Positions 26,693-38,613 are shown, numbered from the stretch's first letter. The stretch is DNA of 64,000 nucleotides from Leucogyrophana mollusca (GCA_021014945.1 MU266344.1:1-64000); one strand, 5' to 3'. The notes: generated from the sequence alone by a model not told the origin. Numbers and translations are program-made.

Positions 26693-29432
26693 TGTGAGTA
26701 TTGCCTGCAGAGTTGGACAAGAGGATGTTAAATAGTATGTGAGCGGCACGGGAAGTGCGGAGGACGTCGGTTATAAATACAAAGGTCAGATGGACTTTCT
26801 TGAAACTTGTCGGTCATACTCGGTCAACCGACGTGCAGGAAAATCTCGCCAACGGCTGATACACGAAAGCAAGATAGATAGCATGTTCAAACTTCGACCG
26901 ATTCTGAATCATCGATTTCGCCCACCAGTTGCTCTATCGGCTCTGGCGGCTTATGACACATGTCGTCTTTCGGCAACCCGGCCGATGCCTCCCATTCGCT
27001 CTTGCTCTCCGAGTCTCTCGCAGCTTCGTCACGCAGTAAACGTCAGTGATCACATCCAACAAGTGCAACGCTGGAGTAGGGGATCCGGGACTTCCAAGGG
27101 TCGGATAGGGTCATTCCGGGGGTCATACATAACGTATATAGCATGGTTCTGTCCTGTTCGTGTCCGCATCCTCCATCCCGCCATAGGATCATACTTGTGT
27201 CCGCTTGGCCTACTCCAACGCTCCAGGGGTACCCCGAGGCAAGTCATTCGGACCGCCCGACGACCTTGTAGTCAGTAACTACGTTCCTCTAAATGCAGCC
27301 GATGAAACCCTTCAAGGAGCAGGCCCAGGTTTGCATGAAGAGAAGCTCCACAGCCACCCTGAGTAGCTCGAAGCTGATAGGACCTAGGGAGCGCGCATGG
27401 CTCAAGCTAGGAACGGCTGGCGGGGTCAGTGCCGCAACAGAGCTTCAAAGGACAATGTACGGTTGTCGCGGTCGAAGGGACAGTTTCGGGCCCGCCAGTG
27501 ACCCTGCGGTAAGAGAGTGGGGGAGAGGTGGTTGTGTTCATAGGTTCGGCGATGGGTCAAGTCGAAGGCAGAGGTTTTTTTTCGGTAGAGAATATGATTA
27601 GCGAGGCCTTGGAAAAGGAGCTCGCCTCTACCTAGGACCCACTGGATATGATCTCTACCTGATCTCTACCATCTCCAATCTATGACAGTGATGTGCACTG
27701 AGCGAGCGTAACTTCAAGCATGGGATGTTGCATGTGGTACCCAAAGAGGCCCATTAAGAGATTTAAATGAATCTCGAGTGGTATAGCTATGCAATCATCT
27801 CGACTTTTTCGACCTACCTATCAGTATGCACTGGAGACAGCAAGGTGTGGGCTGGAGGGAGAGACTCAAAAGAAAGCAAATCGCCATATCCTGCATGATT
27901 CCGAAGTCGCTGAGTACAAAATACTTCAAGCTCAGCGGCTACTGCCGAAGCTTTCATTCCCCCGCTCACACCAAGAATGGGGATTCGGTATGACAATTCT
28001 CATGATCAGGATTCTCACCTTCCTCCTTCACCATCTAATTCTTCTCAACATGTCAACTAAGATATCCAGTGTGGAAACTATGGGCTGTTTCTCTGGCGCG
28101 AACTTAGCTGCTTCCCCGAGGAAGATATTTCCCACCAGATTGCTCAGATAATCTTTGCCACTCACCGACACCGTTCGTGAGTGCTGGTTGCCAGAGCAGG
28201 CTCGGGTGTATCTCCTTGGGAAATTTCTCTTGTTTCAGTCTCCGCGTATCTGATTGACAGCGAAGTTGGTGCGGTCTTCGTCCCTTCGGATCCCATTCGA
28301 TGGCATTGGTCTGCAACGTGGGTGTGCACAATTTGAACAAGCATCATGGTGCCATTCCGATTCTTGAAGAGCCTCGGAAAGGGAGAAAACTCTTGGTTAC
28401 CTTCCCGGTTTTCTCACCGTGTCCCTCTCGCCCTGCTTTGCGGGATACAGTGACAAGACGATAAGTATCACATATTCTCATGCCTACTTTGATGCCCGGT
28501 GATGCCTCCGACCTCCGAATGATATATACGAAACGATAGGCACGGCTTTCGTATGATATTATAGCCCGTGAATAATCGGGAGTCGAGCGACCATCATACC
28601 ATCTCCTTCAGTGCTCTGAAGAACGCGGCACCGCCTCGTCAATCAGAGCCGAGCCGGGCGCTCAGCTGGCCATTTTCTAGAATATCTTCGGAACAGGTCC
28701 ACGAGATCCGACGGCTTCGTCTATTTCACCAGGGTGTGCATCACTCTCCGCATTCATGCCCGCTCTCTGGATATTCGTCAGAACAAGATCAAACAACATA
28801 ATTTTGCTAGTTGCTCCCTGGTTACTGGGAAGGCTGATATAATATACCAGTGTTGCTGGATTACGTAGCCAATACTGTGGTTCATCCCATGATTTACCCA
28901 GGGGCATAGTGACATTCCTTTTCCCTCGACAGCTGGAATGCGGTTGGTCCCCTCCTCTGTTTCTTTGCTGTATTTTCGTGAGTGATGTGTAGTCAACGCG
29001 CGGCATGCGTGGTGCGTGAGACTGATCGCCCCCACATACTGGTGTTGTCGCACCCAGACCGAGAATATCTCGTCCCAATTACTTCCCAATAAAAATAAGT
29101 TTCACGCAAAAGGATCAAACTTATACTCGAAGGCCGTTGATCGCTTGAAATAGATAGACGATTGATCATGATGCGATCCTTGCAAAGATGGGTAGAAGGC
29201 CCGCAATGCGCGTGCTCTTTCTTTAGGCTCCTATATTGAGCGCGGTAGATGGAATACATTCCCGCAGCGGAGGGTCCAAGAGACAGGCTACAATTGGTGA
29301 CAACACTTGAGTTCGGGGGAACGTGATACGACGATACATATAGACTGTTAGCACTAATAATGTTCAGTAGAAGAACAACCTGAAAGGTAATAATAATGGT
29401 GAAAGTCCGTCTATGTGCAATGCACAAAACAA
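26693..29432. other. Long stretch with no recognisable gene
   Basis: The longest frame is plus 26739-27278 (179 codons), low in recognisable motifs and rich in Arg/Ser. A minus-strand frame at 28993-29427 has a hydrophobic start (FTIIITFQVVLLLNII) that could be a signal or membrane helix, but the rest has no family features. A T-rich tract lies near 27575. No RNA gene or repeat unit was seen. Confidence 0.35.
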
Positions 29433-31876
29433 TCAGGCGTAGCCGAAGGACTCAACGTGCAAGGTTACGCTGGGACCTCCATTCATGACATTCGAGGGAC
29501 TGGAGACCGGGAAGCGAAGTGCGCGTCGGACAGAGCGTGCAACAGCTTGCGAACCACACACTGAAAATATCGTAGCAAACGATGGGCATCCCAATAAAAT
29601 CACATCTGAGACGAAATTACTCACCACTGACTGACATCCTCCCCGTGGCCATGTCGACTTCTTCTTTCAGCATCGCAGGTAAATTAGGCCTGCCGTTCTC
29701 TACTTTGACCGCATCGATGGCGAGAAGCGAGTCCTTGCTTTTCTCCATGGCTTTCCCGCTCTCAAGCTCCACAATCTCAGAGCGAGAGTCATCCTGAATA
29801 GACGCGGCATCGTCCGCGTCCTCGCCGTAGGCGCGTGCAAGGGGTTCGATGGTGGCGGGAGCACCGGTGACATGGATACGGATGGAAACAGTCAAATGAG
29901 GAGGCGCGAGCTGAAGTGCCCTGATGAGAGTCTCGTCAATCCAGTGGATATGGTCTATCGATAACCATGAGAATTTCCTTATGGAAACGAAGTTTAAAAG
30001 GCGTACTGGGGTCACGGATAGACCAGATGAAGACCACACGGCGACAATCGCTTTTACCGTTACGGGCACGCCTATGAGAAGTTGAGACAAAGATCGCCGA
30101 GAAATGCACTGAGATCACGTACTCGATAATGTCCAAGAGCGTAGGAAGCGTATAAGAGACACCAGATCCACCTAGACGTTGTGAGAGATGGGGACAACGA
30201 CAGACGTGAAAGAGCATACCTGCAATGAGAATCGAGGTATCATAGGAACCCAGATCCGGGGAGGGGCCATATGGACCGTCGACAAAGACCTTGACCTTTC
30301 CGCCCTTCAGCGCAGTCTCCTTCAAGCGCGCAGTGAAGCCCTCTCGGACATTAATAAAGAAAACGACCTCTTTCCAGAACGGAGTACTGGAGCCAAGTGC
30401 GTGCTCTGCCAAGCTGGTCTCTGTAGACTTTTCTCCCTTTGGCTTTTGCTCCTCTATCGAGTCAAAGAGGTTGGAATCGAAACTGGCGATGGTGAATGGG
30501 TGTGCTTCGAAGGGCAGCCGGGATACGTGGGGCATAATGAGATATGCAGTTTGGCCAGGCGTCCAGCGGAAGTGCGATGGGCGATGGAAGCGCAGACGCA
30601 CAAAGTCGTCGGAGAGAAGTTCAGTGGTTGCATCCAGGGTCGACCCCGAACGGAATCCAAAGTATGAGTGATTGAAAACAACTAGACGGACGACACGGAT
30701 GAAGCGGTCGAGTCCCCAGATGGCGAAACAGGGGTAGATCCAGTATGTCATCCTGTCGGAATTAATAAGATAGGCATAAAAGGACAAGACATCGAACTTA
30801 CATGTCATACTGTGCGTGGAAGTATGCACAGATCAGGAAGGTCCTGTATTTAGACGTGAGAATCTACTAAGACGGACGCAACATGCAACTCACAGGACCA
30901 TGGCGAAGTGAACATAGAAGAAGAACTCGTATGCGTTCGCCCGTATAGGACGCAAGGAAACGAAGCAGAGGAGAGTCAGCGCTACAATCGCGACAATACC
31001 GCATCGGAGCCAAGCGTATTGCAAGTAAGGCTGAAACCTAGGAGGACGAGCAATGAGAAGAGTATCACGGGTTGCAACTTTGTCTACAACATACGGGGCT
31101 TCATAGATGACCTCACTTCCGGCATGGACCCACAGCAAGACCATCACAACTCTGGCCATCATGCGGTGGACATAGTTCAACTGTGACTGTGTGAGAAAAG
31201 GGGCTCAAACAGCGAAGAGAGCTAGAGGCCAACCTTGTCGTAGCTGACCCCGGTAACAACTGAGCAAGAATTAGCGGATGAAAAATTCTACAAAGGCAGT
31301 GGACATACGGGAGACGAGATTGTTCTTGGTTCCAAGGGCGGTAATCAAGGGGAACTGGCTGGCTGCCAATGTGCCGGCGCGATTGCACCAGTATGTCAGA
31401 TCCAGCTTGTGACCCTCCAGATCAGTTGCTACGAGCGATGATTAAGTCAATAATCAGTGTAAAAAAGGTAAAAACGAACTGTCGATGAAAGCCCAGACAT
31501 AGAGGAAGATTATGTATGCCATGGTCACAAAGACTTCGGCCATGTTAAGAGTGTACGACTTTCCGAACTCTAGTGTCCAGCGGAAAGCGATAACGCGGTA
31601 AATATTGGTGATTGCCACCGGAAGACGGCGTATAGAGAAGCGACGGATAGGTGTTGCAGATGCCAGCTCTGGGTCAGCGTCTACCGAGGTCCGACGTTTT
31701 CGGGCGAATTTAGAATGCAAGAACGAGGCCCATTGGAAGACGCCGACAATGAAGATGAAAAGACCGAGACAGTACCATGCCTGCATCGGGTACAGTTTGT
31801 TTCTGGCGACACGGAGGGTCTTATCGGTAGGCCCTTTCGCCGCTGCAAGGATTGTAGCTTCCATTGATGCGTCCAT
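29433..31876 (-). CDS. Ferric reductase-like transmembrane protein (FRE/NOX type)
   Basis: Membrane metalloreductase that moves electrons from NADPH via FAD and two hemes to extracellular Fe3+ or Cu2+. Read on the minus strand: MDASMEATILAAAKGPTDK, YPMQAWYCLGLFIFIVGVF, NMAEVFVTMAYIIFLYVW, WCNRAGTLAASQFPLITALG, GVSYDKLNYVHRMMARVV with VLLWVHAGSE, EFFFYVHFAMVLTFLICAYF with HAQYDMY. The heme ligands are the His pairs in YVH..WVH and YVH..YFH, each about 14 apart. FAD motif HPFTIASFDSN, NAD(P)H motif AGGSGVSYTLP, and the C-terminal CGSQAVARSVRRA are all present. About eight exons with 45-70-bp introns; the reading frame is intact to the stop. An in-frame ATG 41 codons upstream (31999) is an alternative start. 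I chose 31876 because the residues before it are low-complexity. Confidence 0.9.
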
Positions 31877-31999
31877 CGTTGGTACAGCGACTGAAGGCTC
31901 AAGGGAACTCGGGGAAGGGAGTTGATTTATCCTAGGAGCACCATGGCTTTTTAAACGAACAGCATCGGAAGCGGGAAATGGGGATCTATTTTCTCGCAC

Positions 32000-33468
32000 T
32001 TACGGGAGGAATGCAGGATGCAGAGACAAGGACTCGTTTCCTCGATCGACAGACTACATGTCACACAAGGGCTAAATCAGAATTTACGGGTTCTCAGGAT
32101 GACCTCGGTCTTCCAAAGGTTCGGTTCGGCCCAAGATGGGATTCAAAACGCCCGGAAGGTGCGTGACTGCGTAGGCTTGATAGCGAGGCGGAGCTTGACA
32201 GGCCAATCCGAGTCAGCTTGCAAAGTCCCACCTGTATGGTACACCAGCGTTATCATATGAGGCCCTGAAGACCGTGGGCCACGTCTTGGCGACGCTGGCG
32301 ATGCACTCACTGATGGCCAGGGCCGAGACACATTCCTTGAACAATGTGGCAGGATACGGAACCAAATGTAGAATCCTGGCAAAAAAAAATCAAAATATCA
32401 GATATGCTGCAAATGCTGTCTCCATGCGCAGCGAGGAAAACGCGCTTTGGCAGCAACTGAGATCTCACGAGTTCACGAAGTACTGGTATGCTCACCACAA
32501 TGAAGAAGTTCATTTTGGCTTCTACCGGGTCCGCTTGGTCACAAGAATTGTGTGACATATATATTCGCTCAGCGCGCACGGCTTAGATTCGGATATGCAT
32601 GGGGCCAGGAGAACCAGAGTGTCCAATATCAAGGTCGATAACCGGTGATGGACTGAAGAACGAATCGGTGCGGTGGCGGGGATTCCGCGGGAAGGTGAGA
32701 TGTACATACCTTGTTTGGTTGTCTGGCAACCTACACCATCTTGCATCAACCTTTCTTTTGTCCCACCATGTCATGTCTTTCAACCGCCGCTGCTTGCGTA
32801 CCAGCTCTACGGTAAACAGATAATGCTGAGATGGTGGACCTCCAATCTTGAGCTATAGATCGCGTGCCCTCCACGCACGCACGTCGGACGCCGCAGTGCC
32901 TCGCTCACTGGAACATACCAGGTTAAAGGATTGAAGGACATTGGACCCCGCCTCTTGGACGAGGTATTCTTAGCACCTCTCCTTAACTTCATCGGATAAC
33001 ATTTGGTGTACAATGATTCCCCACGCCCACACCTTCGCATGACTGGCTGTGCGTTATCAGATACCGGTAATACTGGCGCAGGCTTGGCCATTCTCCAAAA
33101 CTCACACAGAAGAGCAATTCACATGGAGCGGACGTCCAATCTGATAATCTCCCATCAGTCGTATTCCTTGTCGCTCGGAGGAGATCTGTGTTCCCATGGA
33201 CGTCTATCTGCCACTCCGCTGTGCTTACTGGGGGTGCCACTGCACATTGCTTCAACTCAATCCGCGCGGCCGTGCATCGTGCCACCTACGCTTAGGCACT
33301 CTGATAGGCGCGCATCTGCCACGAACTGCCGGTTCTCTGGTCACTCGCGGGAGTGTACGCTGTCCTTGCCACAGTGCATCGATGTTTCCCTGCCAACTAC
33401 TTCAAGAGGCGTTACCATTTGTCCGTTTCTTCCTCCAATATCATGGCCAAATTTTCTGGGCGACAGAC
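32000..33468. other. Left flank of the transposon, no gene recognised
   Basis: No frame shows recognisable domains. It ends in the ACAT target-site duplication that borders the element at 33473. The few frames above 100 codons near 33003-33635 run into the terminal inverted repeat and are shadows of it. Confidence 0.4.
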
Positions 33469-33472
33469 ACAT
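33469..33472. repeat. Left target-site duplication (ACAT)
   Basis: ACAT directly precedes the element and is repeated directly after its right end at 38610-38613. The sequences beyond differ, so the duplication is four bases. Confidence 0.65.
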
Positions 33473-33678
33473 GTACGAATGGCGAGGAGTGCATGGATCG
33501 ATTCTGGGTGAGCGCCACAGCCACACGTGGATCGCGCGTTCGATCCCGCCGCCTGCCGCGTTGTTTCGAATGTACCTACGTCGTTTTCTCCCTTGGGATA
33601 ATTTCCTAAGCTCTACCAGTACTGTAGGATCGTAGATAGCATAGTGTTATGCTCATATAAAATGTAATCGTGCAACTT
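33473..33678 (+). repeat. Left terminal inverted repeat (206 bp)
   Basis: Reverse-complement of 38404-38609 with no gaps and about nine substitutions, mostly transitions (about 95.6% identity by eye). It starts GTACGAATGG and ends TGCAACTT. It holds a tRNA-like pair of boxes (TGGGTGAGCGCC and GCGTTCGATCCC). Confidence 0.9.
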
Positions 33679-33794
33679 TGGCAAGTTTTGACTCGAAAAA
33701 CACCTCACAAGTGTACTCTACTCAGGCTGTGCAAATGAAGTTGGTTTCGAAGGCCAATCACACGGTATGTACATCTGCCCCTTCTCATCTACTT

Positions 33795-35451
33795 ATGCCA
33801 AATCCCACTGGACAAAACCAATGGGGCAAGAAAGAATGTAAGTTTCAGACTGCTAGCGGGTTCACTTTGCACTGACAAAACTTGGAGCTGCAGACCCACC
33901 AGATGACGAGCTTCGTGCAGCGTTTGCACAATACTCACGAGAGAACAATGGTTCAGGCTTGTCAGCCGATGATCAGATGGCACGCCTCAACAAAGAGTTC
34001 AACCTGGACATCAAGTGAGTTCACACCTCCGAGTCCTCTCATGAAATAGCAGGCCATGAACTCAACCATATCACCTGTGATACTATCAAGGCGCCGTAAG
34101 TTGTTCACACTTCGTAAACAGCTAGGCGTGGAAAGTGTTCGGAAACCTGCCAATTCGTCGCCTCAGGAGCGCATGCAAGCCGTAATCGACATCAAGAAAG
34201 ACGACCTTTCAGGGAAATGGGGTGTTGCACAGGTTCGTCAACGCCTGGCCAATCAAGGAAAGCTCCTCAAACGGTGCGGTTTGTGTTCCTTCCTTACTGT
34301 GGCCTCAATTGCTCAGCAGGTTCGGTCCAGTGACGACGTTCGGCAGATTTTGCATGATCACTATGACGTGGAATTTGACAAGCGGTTTGTGGGATCTAAA
34401 GACGCCATTGATCGTGTTCCGTTAGATTGTCTAGGCACCTGGCATGAGCAGCACGCCGACGGCCATGAAAAATTGGCAGAACAAGCCATCAGAATGGGAG
34501 GGGACGTTTCCCTTCCAATATATGCGTTCAAAGATAAATACTCGACTTTTGTGCCATATATGCGAGTGCTCCCCAATGTCCGCCTGTCAAATGTCATCGG
34601 ACACGTCTTTCTAGATCTTGTGGAGACGTATGGTTGTATGTACTGTCTTATTTTCCACGATGTTCCTAATAGTTCTATCTAGGTGTTCCCATTCAGCTCA
34701 CGACAGACAAAGGATCAGAAATTGGTGACATGGTGCGATGCCACGAGCGGCTTCGGTGAGGCGCATGTACACATGGTTTCTTTTTTCGGTTAACAGGTAT
34801 GATTAGACTGGATGCAGCACCTGAATATACCCTCGACAAATGGCCGGCAGCTGTTCAAGTACAGAGCAAACATAATACACCCATTGAAGGCTTCTGGAGA
34901 TGGAAGCGTGCCGGAGAGGGACATAGCATCCGCGAAGCAATTTTTATTGGTAAGGATAACGGGCTTTTCAATCCAAACAGCCCGCTCCATGTGTGTGTCT
35001 TGTTTAGCTCTACTCCCGAGCCGCATTTAATGAACTAACATCCCCATCGTGGGGGATACGAAACAGAAATGTCTTCAACTGGCTTTGGCCACCTTTGGTA
35101 CAAGAGCGGCTGGATGAGTTTCGTGAATACTGGAACAACCACCGGCTCTCGACACAGAAGAAGAAACTCCTTCCTACTGGGACGTCACCAAGACAGCTCT
35201 GGCTGGCACCAGAAAGTGCACGGGCCACTGCACGGGACTGTTCGATTGCTGTTGACATGCGCTTAGTACAGCAGCTTCGTGAGGCATTGGGTGGTAGGGA
35301 GGCAAGAGACCTTGCATTCCGCTTCGTTGATGCTGAATTCGAAGCCATGGCTGATGAGGCACTTGGTGGACTAGAATTTCCAGATATCACACTGTCGAGT
35401 GCATGGGATGTTTTTGTGGCTATTGTTGACACTCTTTCTCGCTCAGAGTAG
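33795..35451 (+). CDS. DDE transposase, fungal integrase-core family
   Basis: Seven exons: 33795-33837, 33894-34014, 34091-34273, 34331-34632, 34683-34755, 34807-34992, 35067-35451; 430 aa, no stops. It starts MPNPTGQNQWGKKEYPPDDE. An N-terminal region (LNKEFNLDIK/RRKLFTLRKQLGV) looks like a helix-turn-helix. The catalytic triad reads Asp159 in HADGHEKL, Asp225 in LTTDKGSEIGDM and Glu268 in HNTPIEGFWRW, a D-66-D-43-E spacing typical of RNase H-fold recombinases. Further blocks are GGDVSLPIYAFKDKYSTF, VRLSNVIGHVFLDLVETYG, VFNWLWPPLVQERLDEFREY and NNHRLSTQKKKLLPTG. The exon 5/6 join uses the acceptor GATTAG, and the exon 6 donor is GTGTCT after CATGT. Expected role: cutting and joining the ends of the surrounding element. 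Confidence 0.85.
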
Positions 35452-35735
35452 ATACCAGATCCTTTCCGCATATCACTATTTCTGCAGCACCTCATTCATC
35501 GGCATCTGAACATGTAATAAGACCTGCGAAACCAATCCGATTATGGCCTCAGTGCAGTGTACCGTAGGAAATATGTACTAGCGGGGGAGCGAAACACCAT
35601 GCCAACCACAATGGACTATGTCTTGGGACACTGCTTGCAAATGTGAAGTGTTCCGTGAGCCGAGTACCAAGAACCTTAAAGTCACACTTGTGTTCCAAAC
35701 ACTCCGGTGACCACCCTTACCCTTCTGTTATCCAA

Positions 35736-38167
35736 ATGGCAGAGTCCGCTGTCGTCAACAGTAAGGCCTGTGGTGGCCCCGAGAATGCTGCTGATGGATG
35801 TTGTGTCACATTCCCTCGTATGGCACCTGGGGAACTGCTGTGTTTCCTCTGCAAAAAGCTGAAGGCACCGGGCCTGACACCAATGGCAAGGGAGATCATC
35901 CAGGTATGGCAATATCCATCCACGAAGTACCCACCTTGACTATGAACCTGGTTTGCGCTCTGATAGGACTCCCACAAGCAGTGTTCAGAGTGTGGCCTTT
36001 GCGGGACAATGATTACCGATCCATGTGGCACCTGTAAACGGCTGGGTAAGTTTACACTGGCAGTCACCAGTGAAGTGGAATCAGCGGTTGACAAGTGTAT
36101 GACCTACATAGCACATCAAGAAAATGGTGTCGTAGATCCAACATCCCTTGCAGCACAGGCACGCCGAAGGAGCACCATTGAGGGTCGCCTGCATCGGCCA
36201 CTTGGGGCAGCAACTGCCGAGAGTGATCTAAGTAACCTCCGCACCAACACAGGAAAGACAGGAACATTTACTGTCCTCGTGGAATGTCGTCGCAGTAATA
36301 ATGCTTCGTCAGTTGACAGGGTTTTAGGTAAAAGTTGTGTGCCCTACCCAGAGACAATGAGCTTTCTTGGTACGCAGTACATCTCAAATGCTATCAGCCC
36401 TTCTGATGTTCATTGATGATCTTATATAGCCTTGAAAGAACATATTGTGGCCGACGTGAACCCAAGATGGACCAAGACCCACTCGGCAGATTTACAACCG
36501 TATGTACTCTGCAGCTTGACCCCTTAAGTGACGAATCACTGAATACATAAGTTGTCAGTGATGAAACCGAACTTCGAGTGCATGGAAATCTGACCATGCC
36601 AGCTGACACTGACACCCTGACCATTCGAGAATGGTTCAACCTATACAACCGGCCTGGGACACAAGAAAGTTTCATTCACACCCCAGCCGGGATGGGAAAG
36701 ATCGCAAAGGGGACAGCGTTCTCTCTCGAGTTGTTTATTCACGTTGACCAGGTGAGTGACCCACATACCCTACCGCAACCCCCAGACATAATGGCAGTAT
36801 CTTCAGTATTTAACTCGCACAAATGAGAATGGTTGCGAGAGTAGCCGCAGGGTATCTGGATCGACCATTGGCAACAAGAGGAAGCGGACAGGTGGGAAAG
36901 AAAATCAGTCAAGTGTTGGGCCTGGTGTCGGATCAAAAAGGGCTCGTGGTGCGTCGAAAACAACAGTGCCTTCTGTCGTTTTGAATGCTAACACTAATTT
37001 TGGCTTACCTTTCAGGTAATGACAACGTAGTGTTGAAGAGCACGTTCTTACCCGATGCCAGTTTGACTGCTGAGACGCTTGCAGTTTCGACGGCAGACAA
37101 GATTCAGTTCAAGCGCACCATTTGCACCATCAATCCGGAGACAGGTGGTCCATCACTCACCGAGCTGTCCAACACAGAAGCGGGCTTTCTAGAGACAAAA
37201 ACCATGGCACTCTCGATTTCTGAACGTGGAAAGACGAAAGACGTCTATCTGGTATGTTAAGCACCTTCTTATTCCTTGCAATGTAATCAAATCTCCTCGC
37301 AGCTCACAATTTCAGATAAGGAATATGTTGCAAAGAAGCTAATAGACATTGGAAACGGCCGTGAAGATGTGGAATTGGATGAAGCCAGTCGCTATCTCAC
37401 CGCTGATCTGATCCGACTGAAAAGAATGGCACATTTTGCGTCACTGTTCCATGCTCGTGCCACAAAAGAGGGAACAGAAACCACACGTACGTCTTGAGTT
37501 TACCATGCTGCTATTTATTGATCTCACCCATCCTAGCCTTTCAAGTTTCCGATGGTTTTCTCATCAAAGTATACCGAGACGTACCGCCCGCAGTGTCTGT
37601 GCCCAACTCAGCAGATCCTATTGAAGCCGAACTCGAGCAGCCGCTGGCTGGTGGTAGCGCTGGCCATGGTGGGCTGGACTCAGTCTTCCTGGTTGAACCT
37701 CGTCGCATGTCATCAGCTGTTCTTAAATTTTCCGGCACAATCGGAATGCGCAATCACATTGATAAGCGCTCCGCAACAATCATGGCATTCAGCCATTTCG
37801 TCCTGGAGAATACGGCCTGTGAATACATGTTTGCCGATATCCAAGGTGAGCCTCCCTGTCCATCACCACCGTTTACTCAGTCCGAGGCGTGATACTTGTA
37901 GGATCTGTTGACCGTGGTATTCTACGAGAACAAGCGCTTGTCCTCACACTGTTCGACCCCATGACACATACTCCACGCGGGTCAGTACCACTTCGCTTCG
38001 AACTCATTCATGTTGATTCATTTTTCTCCAGGGAGTCTGGGATGGGGGATTTCGGCCTAGAGGGTTTGCAGGATTTTGCTACATCACATCAATGCACCAA
38101 CATCTGCCACTCCCTCGGACTGTGTGCAACATCTGCCATCCAAGAGACGCTTGATCAGATGAACTGA
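35736..38167 (+). CDS. Alpha-type (atypical) protein kinase encoded within the transposon
   Basis: Ten exons: 35736-35903, 35967-36327, 36430-36499, 36559-36751, 36807-36948, 37016-37251, 37303-37486, 37537-37845, 37902-37980, 38032-38167; 625 aa, frame intact. The N-terminus is cysteine-rich: CGGPENAADGCC, CFLCKKL and CSECGLCGTMITDPCGTC (about residues 62-79), possibly zinc-binding. A middle basic stretch NKRKRTGGKENQ...SKRARG (about 287-312) looks like a bipartite nuclear signal. The C-terminal half is an alpha-kinase catalytic domain: SSAVLKFSGTIGMRNHIDKR, FADIQG, LTLFDPMTHTPRG, ESGMGDFGLEGLQDFATSHQ, then CTNICHSL, the glycine-rich GxGDxG loop and the HxCxxxC zinc module of the family. These kinases phosphorylate Ser/Thr and are unrelated in sequence to conventional kinases. 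The substrate is unknown. Confidence 0.85.
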
Positions 38168-38403
38168 GCGTTTGGTTCGTCGTGATCAAAGCGCCAACCT
38201 ATTGAAGTACCAGTACTATAATTGAACCCACATCAGTAGTAGCCTACTAGCACATACGCAACAGTTAGCCCATACTTAGCACGCATTAATTCATGGACCA
38301 CTCGACACATACCTCGTCGACTCAGACACATTTTCTCGAGATTATAAAAGCTCCAGGGCCACCGGGGGTGAAGCAATATGCTGAACTCAGGAATGGACAC
38401 TCG

Positions 38404-38609
38404 AAGTTGCACAATTACATTTAATATGAGCACAACACTATGCTATCTATGGTCCTACAGTACTGGTAGAGCTTAGGAAATTATCCCAAGGGAGAAAACG
38501 ACATAGATACATTCGAAACAATGCGGCAGGCGACGGGATCGAACGCGCGATCCACGTGTGGCTGTGGCGCTCACCCAGAATCGATCCATGCACTCCTCGC
38601 CATTCGTAC
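38404..38609 (-). repeat. Right terminal inverted repeat (206 bp)
   Basis: Inverted copy of 33473-33678, same length. It begins (inner side) AAGTTGCACAATTACA and ends CGCCATTCGTAC. It is followed by the second ACAT at 38610-38613. Confidence 0.9.
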
Positions 38610-38613
38610 ACAT
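38610..38613. repeat. Right target-site duplication (ACAT)
   Basis: Directly abuts the right inverted repeat and matches 33469-33472. Confidence 0.65.

Larger units (their letters stand above)
33473..38609 (+). mobile_element. DNA transposon carrying a DDE transposase and an alpha-kinase
   Basis: A 5137-bp element bounded by equal 206-bp terminal inverted repeats and a 4-bp ACAT duplication. The ends are GTACGAATGGCG...CGCCATTCGTAC. Inside are two genes on the plus strand: an integrase-fold DDE transposase (33795-35451) and an alpha-type protein kinase (35736-38167), separated by 284 bp. About 240 bp lie between the last stop and the right repeat. Both genes have uninterrupted spliced frames, and the repeats differ at only about nine positions, so insertion was fairly recent and the copy may still be active. 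I do not recognise a named superfamily with this pairing; the transposase resembles fungal proteins annotated only as integrase core domain. Confidence 0.85.

Noticed and set aside
33003..33635. 210-codon plus-strand frame at the left end of the transposon
   Set aside because: It runs through the inverted repeat, has no motifs and the mirrored frame occurs at the right repeat; shadow of the repeat.
34756..34806. Apparent frameshift in the transposase after HERLR
   Set aside because: Acceptor GATTAG instead of TTAACAG keeps the frame (R-LDAAPEYT).
36046..36120. Possible intron in the alpha-kinase after GTCKRLG
   Set aside because: The 75-bp stretch is in frame without stops and reads plausibly as protein; retained as exon.
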